Assembly: GCA_027023405.1 (NCBI GenBank)
Contig: JALVVN010000009.1
Span: forward strand, 67,485 to 131,484
Direction: 5' to 3'
Origin: Campylobacterales bacterium
Lineage (GTDB): Bacteria; Campylobacterota; Campylobacteria; Campylobacterales; QNZT01
DNA length: 64,000 nt
Below, one piece after another: positions 1-9,001 of this stretch (positions are counted from its first letter, which is position 1; the number at the start of each line of letters is the position of its first letter). A program made the position numbers and the translations under genes. The notes below the pieces were generated by a model. That model was not told the DNA's origin, searched no databases, and was given only the letters and a program-made list of their open reading frames with translations.

Positions 1-728
1 AGATGTATCCCTAATGCCAAAATAAGCACACCGACATATCCCGCCAAATTTGCCAATAACCCCAAACCGAGTGTTGCAATCGCCTTGGCAATCAACGCAA
101 AAACGGCATAGGGCGAAAATGCCATAATGATATTGACCATCTCCATCATAATCTCATTGGCAACTTCAATCAACTCTACGACGATTTTTGCCCGTTTTCC
201 TACCATCAAAATAGAGATACCAAAGAGAATTGAAAAAAAGATAATCTGAAGCATCTTCCCTTCAGCCATTGCCTGTACAATATTGGTCGGCACGATATCG
301 ATCAACACTTGACTCAACGGCGGTGCCTCCTTCGTACTAAACTGTGCCACACTAGTCATATGAGCACCCTCACCGATACCCGACATTACTGCTAAAAAGA
401 TGGCTAACGCGATTGCCATTGCAGTTGTAAGAAGATAGAGTCCAAATGCCTTTGTGCCGATCTTTCCGAGCTCTTTGATATCGCCGATCCCAACAACGCC
501 ACTCACCAGTGAAAAAAAGACCAATGGCACGACGACCATTTTTAATGCAGAGATAAAGAGTTTTCCTACAATGGCAAATAAGCCGTTTATCAGATAGTCA
601 TTACTGAAATTTCCCGGCTCATTGGCACCCATGAGGTTCAATCCAAGACCGAAAACGGCACCTAAAAACATTGCAAGAAGTACTTTGGTGGTAAGATTAA
701 CTTTAGAAAGTCGGGTGAAAATCGACAT
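1..728 (-). CDS. Dicarboxylate/amino acid:cation symporter (DAACS family), 3' part outside the window
   Basis: Reverse-strand translation starts MSIFTRLSKVNLTTKVLLAMFLGAVFGLGLNLMGANEPGNFSNDYLINGLFAIVGKLFISALKMVVVPLVFFSLVSGV, typical of the DAACS family; RBS AAAGGAG upstream; open to window edge. Confidence 0.88.
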   Translation of the reverse strand, partial: MSIFTRLSKVNLTTKVLLAMFLGAVFGLGLNLMGANEPGNFSNDYLINGLFAIVGKLFISALKMVVVPLVFFSLVSGVVGIGDIKELGKIGTKAFGLYLLTTAMAIALAIFLAVMSGIGEGAHMTSVAQFSTKEAPPLSQVLIDIVPTNIVQAMAEGKMLQIIFFSILFGISILMVGKRAKIVVELIEVANEIMMEMVNIIMAFSPYAVFALIAKAIATLGLGLLANLAGYVGVLILALGIH

Positions 729-781
729 CACTACTCCTTTAAGAAAGGAGAATTATAGCACACGGATGCTCTGATATGTGG

Positions 782-1432
782 TTAACTTCCTGAGAAAAAC
801 TTCTTCATCGCGGCAAACCACATCTTCATGATGCTGTTGCGTCCGGTAATAGCATCAATAAATTCATCATAATTTTTACCTTGAGACTCAAGAAGTGCCA
901 CTAAATACTTTCGTGATGCCTCCATACCACCCGTTTTTTCAATTTCAAGTAATTTTTTATAGATTGGCTCAAGCGCTTCAATCGCTTTTCTAGGTGCTGC
1001 TCTTCGATAAGCAAAATAGCCGGTAATCTCACCGGTGAGTTTATCGGTTCGGATATCAAAATCTGTCATCACCCAGTAGAAGCGTCCATCTTTTGCACGA
1101 TTTTTAACCACAGCAATAATATTTTCCTTTCGCTTTAGCCGATCCCACAAGAGTGCAAAAATCACTTTAGGCATATCGGGATGTCGCACGATATTATGAG
1201 GTTTCCCAATAAGCTCCTCCTCTTTATACCCACAAATCTCCACAAAGTAATCATTTGCAAACTCTATAACTCCCTTAGGATCGGTTTTACTTAAAATATA
1301 TTTCTTTGGATCTAAAATAATCTCTTCATTACTCAAATTAACAGTTGAATCTCCTACCTTTTCTAAGAATTGTTTATTTTTAATATTTTGAGTCTCATTG
1401 ACTATCTCTTCTCTCTTTTTTACGGCTATCAT
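782..1432 (-). CDS. PAS-domain protein, Aer/CetB-like N-terminal sensor
   Basis: SKTDPKGVIEFANDYFVEICGYKEEELIGKPHNIVRHPDMPKVIFALLWDRLKRKENIIAVVKNRAKDGRFYWV is a typical PAS/Aer core; no MCP signalling domain follows. Confidence 0.85.
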   Translation of the reverse strand: MIAVKKREEIVNETQNIKNKQFLEKVGDSTVNLSNEEIILDPKKYILSKTDPKGVIEFANDYFVEICGYKEEELIGKPHNIVRHPDMPKVIFALLWDRLKRKENIIAVVKNRAKDGRFYWVMTDFDIRTDKLTGEITGYFAYRRAAPRKAIEALEPIYKKLLEIEKTGGMEASRKYLVALLESQGKNYDEFIDAITGRNSIMKMWFAAMKKFFSGS

Positions 1433-1553
1433 TCTACTGCTCCTTTTGGTCTATGTTATAGCATATATCGGCAATTTATGATAAATATTAAAGATTTTTT
1501 TCATAATCCCGATGTTGTAAGTAGAACTAGACAAAATAAAGGAAGTTTCTCTT

Positions 1554-1844
1554 ATGAGTAAAATTGAATTCAAAGCTAAGGTGACAAACGGTATTGTCAA
1601 TCTCCCTGAACAATTTCATGATCTAGAAAATCAAATTGTACGCGTAGTTTTAGAGCAAGATCAGAGTATTGAAAAGCGTCAAGTTGATCAAAATATTTCA
1701 TTTGTTGATCGTAGAGAAAACAGTGACTTAGATATTTTACACAATATCAAATCCATCTCACTTGACTTCTCTGCACTTGAAATTGAATGCTTTAATAAAA
1801 TACACCCTTTAGAGTTTCAAAGGAGTTTGAGAGATGGAAAATAG
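1554..1844 (+). CDS. Antitoxin-like protein of a PIN-domain toxin-antitoxin pair
   Basis: Small ORF, N-terminus FKAKVTNGIVNLPEQFHDLENQIVRVVLEQ resembles antitoxin N-termini; overlaps the following PIN ORF by 11 nt. Confidence 0.6.
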   Translation: MSKIEFKAKVTNGIVNLPEQFHDLENQIVRVVLEQDQSIEKRQVDQNISFVDRRENSDLDILHNIKSISLDFSALEIECFNKIHPLEFQRSLRDGK

Positions 1845-2193
1845 ATACCTTTTAGATACTTATGTCATTGTTCAATCCATCAAAAGTGGGTTAGAATTGC
1901 CTCAATCAAACTATTTTATCTCAGAGATAACGCCACAAGAGATTTTTAGTTGTGAAGGATTACAAAAAAGTGAACGCATGGCACTTGAAGAGATTTTTTC
2001 TACGATTCATATCTTACAACAAAATGAGACGATTATCAAAAATGCAAAGATGCTTCAAGAGAAATACCATCTGACACATCCGGATGCCTTGCAAGCCTCT
2101 TTTGCACTCAGTTATAACCTCATTTTACTCACCAATGATCTCACTTTTAAAGATGTGCAAGAGATCACAGTTGAGCCGTTCTATTTTATCTAA
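1834..2193 (+). CDS. PIN-domain protein, putative VapC-type toxin
   Basis: MENRYLLDTYVIVQSI (PIN motif 1) and HPDALQASFALSYNLILLTNDLTF (C-terminal acidic PIN motif); coupled to upstream antitoxin-like ORF. Confidence 0.8.
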   Translation: MENRYLLDTYVIVQSIKSGLELPQSNYFISEITPQEIFSCEGLQKSERMALEEIFSTIHILQQNETIIKNAKMLQEKYHLTHPDALQASFALSYNLILLTNDLTFKDVQEITVEPFYFI

Positions 2194-3110
2194 TCGCGTT
2201 TAGGAAAGAGTTTGGAGGCAACATAAGTCAGAGCTTCACCTCCAATACTCACAATCCGATAGTAGAGCGCACCGGCTAAAATACTCTCTTGGGTGAGATG
2301 AAGTATAGGTGGTAGCAAAACCACATAGACACTCTCACGAATACCGATCCCACCGGGCGATCCGGGTACAACAAACCCCAACAACCAAGCCAACCATGCC
2401 ACAAAGAGTAGATAAAAAAATGATCGCATATCAAAATCTACCCCCACAATAAGATCTAAAATAGCAACCAATGTCAAGGCTGATCCAAAAAGAAAGAGGG
2501 TGTTTTTGATCAAAATCATGACAATCAATCTCTTATGGTTCAAAAAATAGTGAGTGATACCTTTTGCATACAAAACTCCCCCGACTCCTATCAGTAACAA
2601 AACAAAAAAGAGTGAAATTTTCACACGATCAAGTTGATAACCAAAAATCTCAAATGAAAAATCAAAAAAGAGACCTCCAGATACCAATAAGATCAACACG
2701 CTCAACAACAAAAAGAGTATCTCTAAACTATTGGAAAGCAAAATCTCTTTGTGTGTCAGATCACTCTTTTTAGATAGCTGATGTCTGCCTAAAAATTGAA
2801 ATATATTTCCCGGAAGATACTTCATCACAACCGTTTCAAGATAGATCGGTATTGCACTTACGGTAACATTTTTGCCACTTATCAGTTTGAGCATATCACG
2901 CCATGCACTTGCATTAAAAAAGTAGATCGCAGCAAAAAAGATCATCAAAATCAGACTATAAAAAAGTGCAAGAGGTGTAATATAGATCGTCAATTTGGAA
3001 AGATCTAAACGGGTAAGAAGATAACCTAAAAATCCAAAAGAGAGTAGTGTGAGTAACCTACCCACATAGGTTGAGAGTTGCTTAATCTCCATTGAAATAG
3101 AGTAACGCAC
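2190..3110 (-). CDS. Lysylphosphatidylglycerol synthase TM/UPF0104-family membrane protein (the start may lie inside fabH overlap)
   Basis: Multi-TM protein with WLLGFVVPGSPGGIGIRESVYVVLL motif typical of the family. Confidence 0.75.
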   Translation of the reverse strand: MRYSISMEIKQLSTYVGRLLTLLSFGFLGYLLTRLDLSKLTIYITPLALFYSLILMIFFAAIYFFNASAWRDMLKLISGKNVTVSAIPIYLETVVMKYLPGNIFQFLGRHQLSKKSDLTHKEILLSNSLEILFLLLSVLILLVSGGLFFDFSFEIFGYQLDRVKISLFFVLLLIGVGGVLYAKGITHYFLNHKRLIVMILIKNTLFLFGSALTLVAILDLIVGVDFDMRSFFYLLFVAWLAWLLGFVVPGSPGGIGIRESVYVVLLPPILHLTQESILAGALYYRIVSIGGEALTYVASKLFPKRD

Positions 3111-4074
3111 TTCCCCATGTCAAACCACCGCCGAAAGTATCGAGTAAAAGAAGTTGCCCTTTTTTTATCTCTCCCTTCTCATACCATCGATTGAGTGCCA
3201 TGGGAATTGAAGCTGCTGAAGTATTGCCATATTCACCTACTGTTAACACGACATGCTCTTCACTCATCCCAAGCTTTTTAGAAACGGCATTGATAATACG
3301 ATAATTTGCCTGATGCGGTACAAACCAATCAATATCCTCCGCACAAATGTGATTCTCTTGAAGGATATCAAAAACATCTTGGGTGAGCGTATTGACTGCC
3401 AATTTAAAAGTTTCATTCCCCTTCATTTTCAGAAAATGCATCTTTTTATCTAAGACCTCTTGGCTACACCCGTTTCGACTACCGCACGCTTCGGTGATCA
3501 AAAAGTCCTGATACTCACCATCACTTGCCGTTTTGACATCGAGAATTGCACGCTTTTTATCATCTGTAGCTGTGATGATCGCCGCACCGGCACCGTCGCC
3601 AAAAAGAATACTTGTCGTACGGTCTTCATAATCGACTATTGAGCTCATCTTCTCTGCACCGATAATCAAAACATTTTGATGCATCCCGGACTCAATAAAA
3701 GACTTCGCAATCGAAAGCGCATAGACAAAACCGCTACATGCCGCACTGATATCAAATGCCATCGCGCCCTTGATACCCAGTTTATCTGCGACCACACAAG
3801 CAGTGGAAGGCATACAAAAATAGTCCGGAGTGATCGTCGCACAAACAATCGCATCAATCTTCTCCGGTGCTATCCTTGCCCGCTCTATCGCGATCTTTGC
3901 CGCTTCATATGCCAAATCGCTCGTCGCTTGAGACGCATCAGCGATATAACGGGTCTTGATACCTGTTCGTTGTACAATCCACTCATCACTCGTATCGACC
4001 ATCTTTTCAAAATCGGCATTTTCTAATTTTTTGGATGGAATATAAGCGCCTATTGATCTTAGTGATGCGTACAA
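3082..4074 (-). CDS. fabH: 3-oxoacyl-[ACP] synthase III
   Basis: SDEWIVQRTGIKTRYIA, AACSGFVYAL, WFVPHQANYRII, GNTSAASIPMAL motifs. Confidence 0.97.
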   Translation of the reverse strand: MYASLRSIGAYIPSKKLENADFEKMVDTSDEWIVQRTGIKTRYIADASQATSDLAYEAAKIAIERARIAPEKIDAIVCATITPDYFCMPSTACVVADKLGIKGAMAFDISAACSGFVYALSIAKSFIESGMHQNVLIIGAEKMSSIVDYEDRTTSILFGDGAGAAIITATDDKKRAILDVKTASDGEYQDFLITEACGSRNGCSQEVLDKKMHFLKMKGNETFKLAVNTLTQDVFDILQENHICAEDIDWFVPHQANYRIINAVSKKLGMSEEHVVLTVGEYGNTSAASIPMALNRWYEKGEIKKGQLLLLDTFGGGLTWGSALLYFNGD

Positions 4075-4085
4075 CTTGACTCCCT

Positions 4086-5081
4086 TTACTTTTGATACTG
4101 CTCTATTTTATTTTGTATATCTTGATTGACATTCGAATCCACGAAAGTCAATGCCTGAAAAATAGCATTTTTGATTGCTTTTGGATTGGATTTGCCATGA
4201 CAAATAATCGTACATCCATTCACACCAATCAACGGTGCACCGCCATACTCAGCATAATCCATCTGCTTTTTCAAGAGCTTAAAAACCCTTCGCATCAAGA
4301 GTGCACCCGTCAATGCGGTTGGAGACTTACGAATATTTTGCTTAATAAGTTTAGAAATAGAGCTTGCCACTCCTTCACTCGCTTTTAAGACAATATTTCC
4401 CGTAAATCCATCACAAACGATGACATCACAACTACCGTTAAAAATGTCACCACCTTCAACATTCCCGATAAAACTCGGTAACTGTTTCAGTAGACCAAAT
4501 GCCTCTTTGGTGAGCTCATTGCCCTTGCTGTCTTCTTCACCGTTTGCCAGTAATCCTACACGAATCTTATCAACTTGCAACACCTCTTTTTGATACGCTT
4601 CACCCATAATAGCAAACTGCAAAAGGTTATCCGCCTTACAGTCCGTATTGGCTCCGGCATCCAATATGAGACTTCTTGAACCGGTCTCTGTCGGCATCAT
4701 CGTGGCAATTGCCGGGCGCAACACACCGGGTACTCGCCCCAAACGAAGCGTCGCTAGACTCATCGTAGCACCGCTGTGGCCTGCTGAGACAACTGCATCA
4801 GCTTGATTATTTTTGACAAGTTCTATCGCTTTATAGATCGTAGACTCTTTTCGTTTGAGTACATCTGTCGCACTCTCTTCCATACCAAACACATCATCAC
4901 ACTCAAGAAACTCAACATACTTCATCAGTCTCTTAGGAATACGATGTGCAAAAACGGAAGAGTCACCAACCATGATGACACGAAATTTGTGCTTTGATTT
5001 TTTTAAAGCATGTACGGTTCCGTCAACGATTGGGAGGGAACCAAAATCTCCACCCATCGCATCGATTGCTACTGTTCGCAT
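4086..5081 (-). CDS. plsX: Phosphate acyltransferase PlsX
   Basis: [14 protein letters not shown]...[14 protein letters not shown]...[22 protein letters not shown] at 5081 preferred over the TTG at 5084. Confidence 0.97.
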   Translation of the reverse strand: MRTVAIDAMGGDFGSLPIVDGTVHALKKSKHKFRVIMVGDSSVFAHRIPKRLMKYVEFLECDDVFGMEESATDVLKRKESTIYKAIELVKNNQADAVVSAGHSGATMSLATLRLGRVPGVLRPAIATMMPTETGSRSLILDAGANTDCKADNLLQFAIMGEAYQKEVLQVDKIRVGLLANGEEDSKGNELTKEAFGLLKQLPSFIGNVEGGDIFNGSCDVIVCDGFTGNIVLKASEGVASSISKLIKQNIRKSPTALTGALLMRRVFKLLKKQMDYAEYGGAPLIGVNGCTIICHGKSNPKAIKNAIFQALTFVDSNVNQDIQNKIEQYQK

Positions 5082-5087
5082 CAAAGA

Positions 5088-5246
5088 CTACTTCGTCTCT
5101 TTGTACTCGCCTGTAGTCATATTCATTCGGTGAGGCATTCTCCATGTTCCATCCGCATCTTTTACCGGTCTTGGTAGACTCAATTTGTAGTGTGTTCTTC
5201 TTTTTGCTGCTCTTGTTTTACTGACTCGTCTCTTTGGTACTGCCAT
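5088..5246 (-). CDS. rpmF: 50S ribosomal protein L32
   Basis: Translated by hand: [52 protein letters not shown]; between plsX and DUF177, the canonical position. Below the ORF track cutoff. Confidence 0.95.
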   Translation of the reverse strand: MAVPKRRVSKTRAAKRRTHYKLSLPRPVKDADGTWRMPHRMNMTTGEYKETK

Positions 5247-5247
5247 C

Positions 5248-5601
5248 TTATTCTCCTTCTAGTTCTTTACATTTATCACAATAGTGATATTGAGATCGAA
5301 TCGCTTCGATCTCGCTTTGAGCAATCTTCTCAAAGTCGACAAAGTGATCGTGACTCTCAATCACATCAAGATCATCACCCTCATAGTATCCCTCATGAAC
5401 TTTGAGTTTCATCGTATCATTGCGTAGCTCTTCAAATAGTTCACCACACCGATCACAAGGGAGTTCCAAGGTACCTTTTAAGGTTGCTTGAATTGCCACT
5501 TTGTCATTCTCTCTTTGAAAATTCCCCGAAAACTCCACACCATCAAGATGCAGAGCAAAAGGAGAACTCTCTAAAGCAATTTTTCTAAAAGCAATTCTCA
5601 T
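5248..5601 (-). CDS. DUF177 (YceD-like) protein
   Basis: [11 protein letters not shown] and [10 protein letters not shown] cysteine pairs; adjacent to rpmF. Confidence 0.85.
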   Translation of the reverse strand: MRIAFRKIALESSPFALHLDGVEFSGNFQRENDKVAIQATLKGTLELPCDRCGELFEELRNDTMKLKVHEGYYEGDDLDVIESHDHFVDFEKIAQSEIEAIRSQYHYCDKCKELEGE

Positions 5602-5614
5602 TTAAAATAACTGC

Positions 5615-6028
5615 TTATAGTACCTCAATATCGCTAAAGAAATACTTTATCTCTCGCTCTGCACTCGCCTCAGAATCACTTCCGTGAACCGCATTGGCAT
5701 CAATACTCTGTGCAAAATCTGCACGAATTGTACCCGCTGCTGCCTCTTTTGGATTAGTAGCGCCCATAAGATCACGATTTTTCGCGATAGCATTCTCGCC
5801 TTCTAGTACCATTACCACAACCGGTCCACTAGTCATAAATTCTACTAAATCACCAAAAAAAGGTCGCTCTTTATGCTCAGCGTAAAAACCGCCCGCTGTT
5901 GCTTCATCGAGCTTGATTTTTTTCATTGCTGCAATTCTTAAACCATTAGACTCAAAACGATCGATAATTTTACCGATTACACCTTTTTTTACGGCATCGG
6001 GCTTAATAATTGATAGTGTCTGTTGCAT
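5615..6028 (-). CDS. ndk: Nucleoside diphosphate kinase (start trimmed to [12 protein letters not shown])
   Basis: [21 protein letters not shown]...[20 protein letters not shown]. Confidence 0.96.
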   Translation of the reverse strand: MQQTLSIIKPDAVKKGVIGKIIDRFESNGLRIAAMKKIKLDEATAGGFYAEHKERPFFGDLVEFMTSGPVVVMVLEGENAIAKNRDLMGATNPKEAAAGTIRADFAQSIDANAVHGSDSEASAEREIKYFFSDIEVL

Positions 6029-6127
6029 CTTTTTTCTCCATTCATTTTTAAAGGTCGTGGAGTATATCAAAAGAAAGTTTTAAGAAAGTTTAAATAAGTA
6101 GGGAAGTTTAGGGAATATGATGAAGGT

Positions 6128-6153
6128 AAGAATAGCGCTTAAGCGCTATTCTT
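6128..6153. repeat. Perfect 26-bp palindrome, hairpin downstream of the ferredoxin gene
   Basis: aagaatagcgctt|aagcgctattctt is exactly self-complementary; no strong T-run follows on either strand. Confidence 0.75.
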
Positions 6154-6180
6154 CCATATAGATAGAAGATTGAGAAAAAA

Positions 6181-6456
6181 TTAATCCTCAACTACAGGTT
6201 CACCCGCAGTACCTCTCTCTTCGCTAAGTGTCATGCCATCTTTGGCTTCACCCCATACGATACAACCCTCAGTTGGGCACGCTTCTGCACATGCCGGCGT
6301 GTCGTGATAACCTACACACTCAACACATTTATCTTCATACACATAGTAGATCTCTTCTCCTGTTGGATTATCCTCATCATCTACAATAGCCTCTACCGGA
6401 CATTCGTCAATGCAAGCCCCACAGTTAATGCAAATATCTGTTATTACAACTGCCAT
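6181..6456 (-). CDS. 2[4Fe-4S] ferredoxin
   Basis: CINCGACIDECP and CVECVGYHDTPACAEACP clusters. Confidence 0.93.
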   Translation of the reverse strand: MAVVITDICINCGACIDECPVEAIVDDEDNPTGEEIYYVYEDKCVECVGYHDTPACAEACPTEGCIVWGEAKDGMTLSEERGTAGEPVVED

Positions 6457-6558
6457 AATTCTTCCTTTTTATTACTTTTCCAAATTTAACTTTGGTAGTA
6501 CCTAACTATATCAAAAGCTAGATAAAAAATTTCTAAAAAACCCAATCTAAGAGCACCT

Positions 6559-7713
6559 TTAGCTGAAGTATCGTTTGATCTCCTCAACCTTATCGGTTCG
6601 CTCCCAAGTAAATCCCTCTTCCTCTCTTCCGAAATGCCCATAAGTTGCAGTCTTACGATAGATCGGTCGAAGCAGATCTAAACTCTCGATGATACCCTTT
6701 GGTGTCAATCTGAACACTTCTCGGACACACCCCTCTAACCGGCTCTCATCCACCTTAGCACTGCCATGTGTATCGACAAGGATAGAGACAGGCTCAACCA
6801 CACCGATCGCATAGGCAATTTGGATAGTCACCTCATCACATATATCGGCAGCTACAAGATTTTTTGCAATATACCGCGCCATATAGGCTCCGGATCGATC
6901 AACCTTAGATGGATCTTTACCCGAAAAGGCTCCTCCCCCGTGTGGACAACTTCCACCATAAGTATCAACGATAATTTTTCGTCCTGTCAAACCCGCATCT
7001 CCCTGTGGTCCACCGATCACAAAACGCCCCGTCGGATTGATATGATATTTAATCTGATCATGCATTAATTCCTGCGGAAGATTTGGCAATACCACCTCCT
7101 CAATCACCGCCTCTTTGAGTTCCTCTTGTGAAATATTCTCATGGTGCTGTGTCGAAACGACAATCGTATCAATTGCCTTTGGTTTACCATCTTCATAACG
7201 CACCGTCACTTGTGCCTTACCGTCAGGACGCAAGAAAGGAAGTACCCCACTCTTTCTCACCTGAGCAAGCCTCGCAGTGATCCGATGCGCCAAATGGATC
7301 GGCAACGGCATCAAAACATCCGTCTCCTTGCATGCATACCCAAACATCAATCCCTGATCTCCCGCACCAATCTCTCCATTGGCTTGATCGACTCCCTGAT
7401 TGATATCGGGTGACTGCTCACCGATCCCGTTCAATACTCCTGCACTACGATAGTCAAATCCATACTGTACATCAGTATAGCCGATATCCCGCACAATCTC
7501 TCGCGCAATCTCCTGCATCGGCGCATAAGTGACCGTTTTCAACTCTCCCGCAATGACACAAAACCCGTTAGAGAGCATTGTCTCACACGCCACTCTCGCA
7601 TTTTTATCGCGTTCGATAATATAATCCAAAATTCCGTCACTAATCTGATCCGCCATCTTATCCGGATGCCCCTCCGTGACTGATTCGCTTGTAAATAGAT
7701 AGTTTTTTGACAT
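6559..7713 (-). CDS. metK: S-adenosylmethionine synthetase
   Basis: [48 protein letters not shown] motifs. Confidence 0.98.
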   Translation of the reverse strand: MSKNYLFTSESVTEGHPDKMADQISDGILDYIIERDKNARVACETMLSNGFCVIAGELKTVTYAPMQEIAREIVRDIGYTDVQYGFDYRSAGVLNGIGEQSPDINQGVDQANGEIGAGDQGLMFGYACKETDVLMPLPIHLAHRITARLAQVRKSGVLPFLRPDGKAQVTVRYEDGKPKAIDTIVVSTQHHENISQEELKEAVIEEVVLPNLPQELMHDQIKYHINPTGRFVIGGPQGDAGLTGRKIIVDTYGGSCPHGGGAFSGKDPSKVDRSGAYMARYIAKNLVAADICDEVTIQIAYAIGVVEPVSILVDTHGSAKVDESRLEGCVREVFRLTPKGIIESLDLLRPIYRKTATYGHFGREEEGFTWERTDKVEEIKRYFS

Positions 7714-7931
7714 CTCTTCCCCATTTGATAATTTTTAGGAAAGTGTAACAAATTTATACTTTTTAACCCAAATATCAAAATAGAATTCTTTGAATTTGTA
7801 TGATGCTCGTATTCGTGGGTTTGCATCAAATTTGAGTCGCACCCGTAGGTTCGGCGATAATTTTATGTAAAACCCAAATATCGAAATCTGATACAGTCTT
7901 GGTATAATACCCCGTACAAAAGGATCATATC

Positions 7932-8183
7932 ATGCAAACCAAAGTAGTCACCATACTCTTATGCTTCAGTCTGATCTGTACCGGATGTTCAAATAAAAAT
8001 ATCAGTCTCACTCATCAAACGAAAACCGCTTCGGATACGAGAGAATCATCTATTGGAGAAAAAGTAGTGGTAGGCACACTGATTGCCGGTGCTACCGCAT
8101 TGATTTTGACGACTGCTGCTGTGGTGATCTTACTTTTGGTTCCCAAGGATCCGCACGATAATTCCAAATTTTGGGATAAATAA
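7932..8183 (+). CDS. Small predicted lipoprotein of unknown function
   Basis: Signal peptide with lipobox LICTGC, followed by a Gly/Ala/Val-rich hydrophobic stretch. Confidence 0.7.
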   Translation: MQTKVVTILLCFSLICTGCSNKNISLTHQTKTASDTRESSIGEKVVVGTLIAGATALILTTAAVVILLLVPKDPHDNSKFWDK

Positions 8184-8206
8184 ATAAAATTAAAGGAAGT
8201 AGATTT

Positions 8207-9001
8207 ATGACACTACCATTCTCAAATATCATAGCGCTCATCAACCATCCCGATCAGATCACTTCGATAGTAACACGATCGACGAAAATTGCTCATGAGC
8301 TTCATATTCCGTTAGAGATTCTCTTTGTCTTTGAAACGCCACTTTTTAGTGTGCCAAAACTCTTTGAATTACCCCACTCTCCTCACACACCAACATTAGA
8401 TAAAGAGGCGATCCGACAGGAGATTCAAGCAACTTTAGAGAGATTGGACTACCCAAATGAAGTGGCTATTTTTATCTACATTGATGATACACTTGATCGT
8501 ATCCATTATCTTAATCGTCAGCGTCCCAATACCCTTTTGATCATGCGCTACCATGAAAAGCTCTCTCACATACTACTACAAGAATTAACCATCCCCATAC
8601 TCTACTTCAAAGAGATGCCCTCCTCCTATCAACGACTCGTCCTGCTGATCGATAGTTTGGAATATGAGCAGATACCGCTTGACCCCTTAGAGCACATCGC
8701 ACGACCTCTTCAAACGCTACTCATCTATGACGATAAATATCTCATCGATGAGTCTATGGATCATGAGATACAACGAAACAGTGCTTATGAACACAAAATC
8801 GTCACCCATTTAGAACAGTTGCAACACTCTCTCCCCCAAGCCGTCACTACCGAACTTTTTTTGGATGAAGCGATCGATGATAGCGCACTTGCAAAAAAAT
8901 TAGATAACTATGAGGAGAGCTTGATTGTTGATATAAGAAAAAAACAACCCAATCTTCTTGAGCACCTCTCACACGATCTGATGAGAATCATACCGCAATG
9001 A
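8207..9001 (+). CDS. Universal-stress-like protein, divergent
   Basis: N-terminal half NIIALINHPDQITSIVTRSTKIAHELHIPLEILFVFE resembles the UspA fold; second half has a similar layout (QRLVLLIDSLEYEQ). Weak family assignment. Confidence 0.5.
   Translation: MTLPFSNIIALINHPDQITSIVTRSTKIAHELHIPLEILFVFETPLFSVPKLFELPHSPHTPTLDKEAIRQEIQATLERLDYPNEVAIFIYIDDTLDRIHYLNRQRPNTLLIMRYHEKLSHILLQELTIPILYFKEMPSSYQRLVLLIDSLEYEQIPLDPLEHIARPLQTLLIYDDKYLIDESMDHEIQRNSAYEHKIVTHLEQLQHSLPQAVTTELFLDEAIDDSALAKKLDNYEESLIVDIRKKQPNLLEHLSHDLMRIIPQ

Noticed and set aside
1370-1561. 63-aa plus-strand ORF upstream of the antitoxin
   Set aside because: It runs antisense into the PAS gene and overlaps the antitoxin start; low-complexity aromatic composition; no RBS or family signal.
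7539-7829. 96-aa minus-strand ORF overlapping the metK start
   Set aside because: Out-of-frame shadow of metK; the translation has no domain character.
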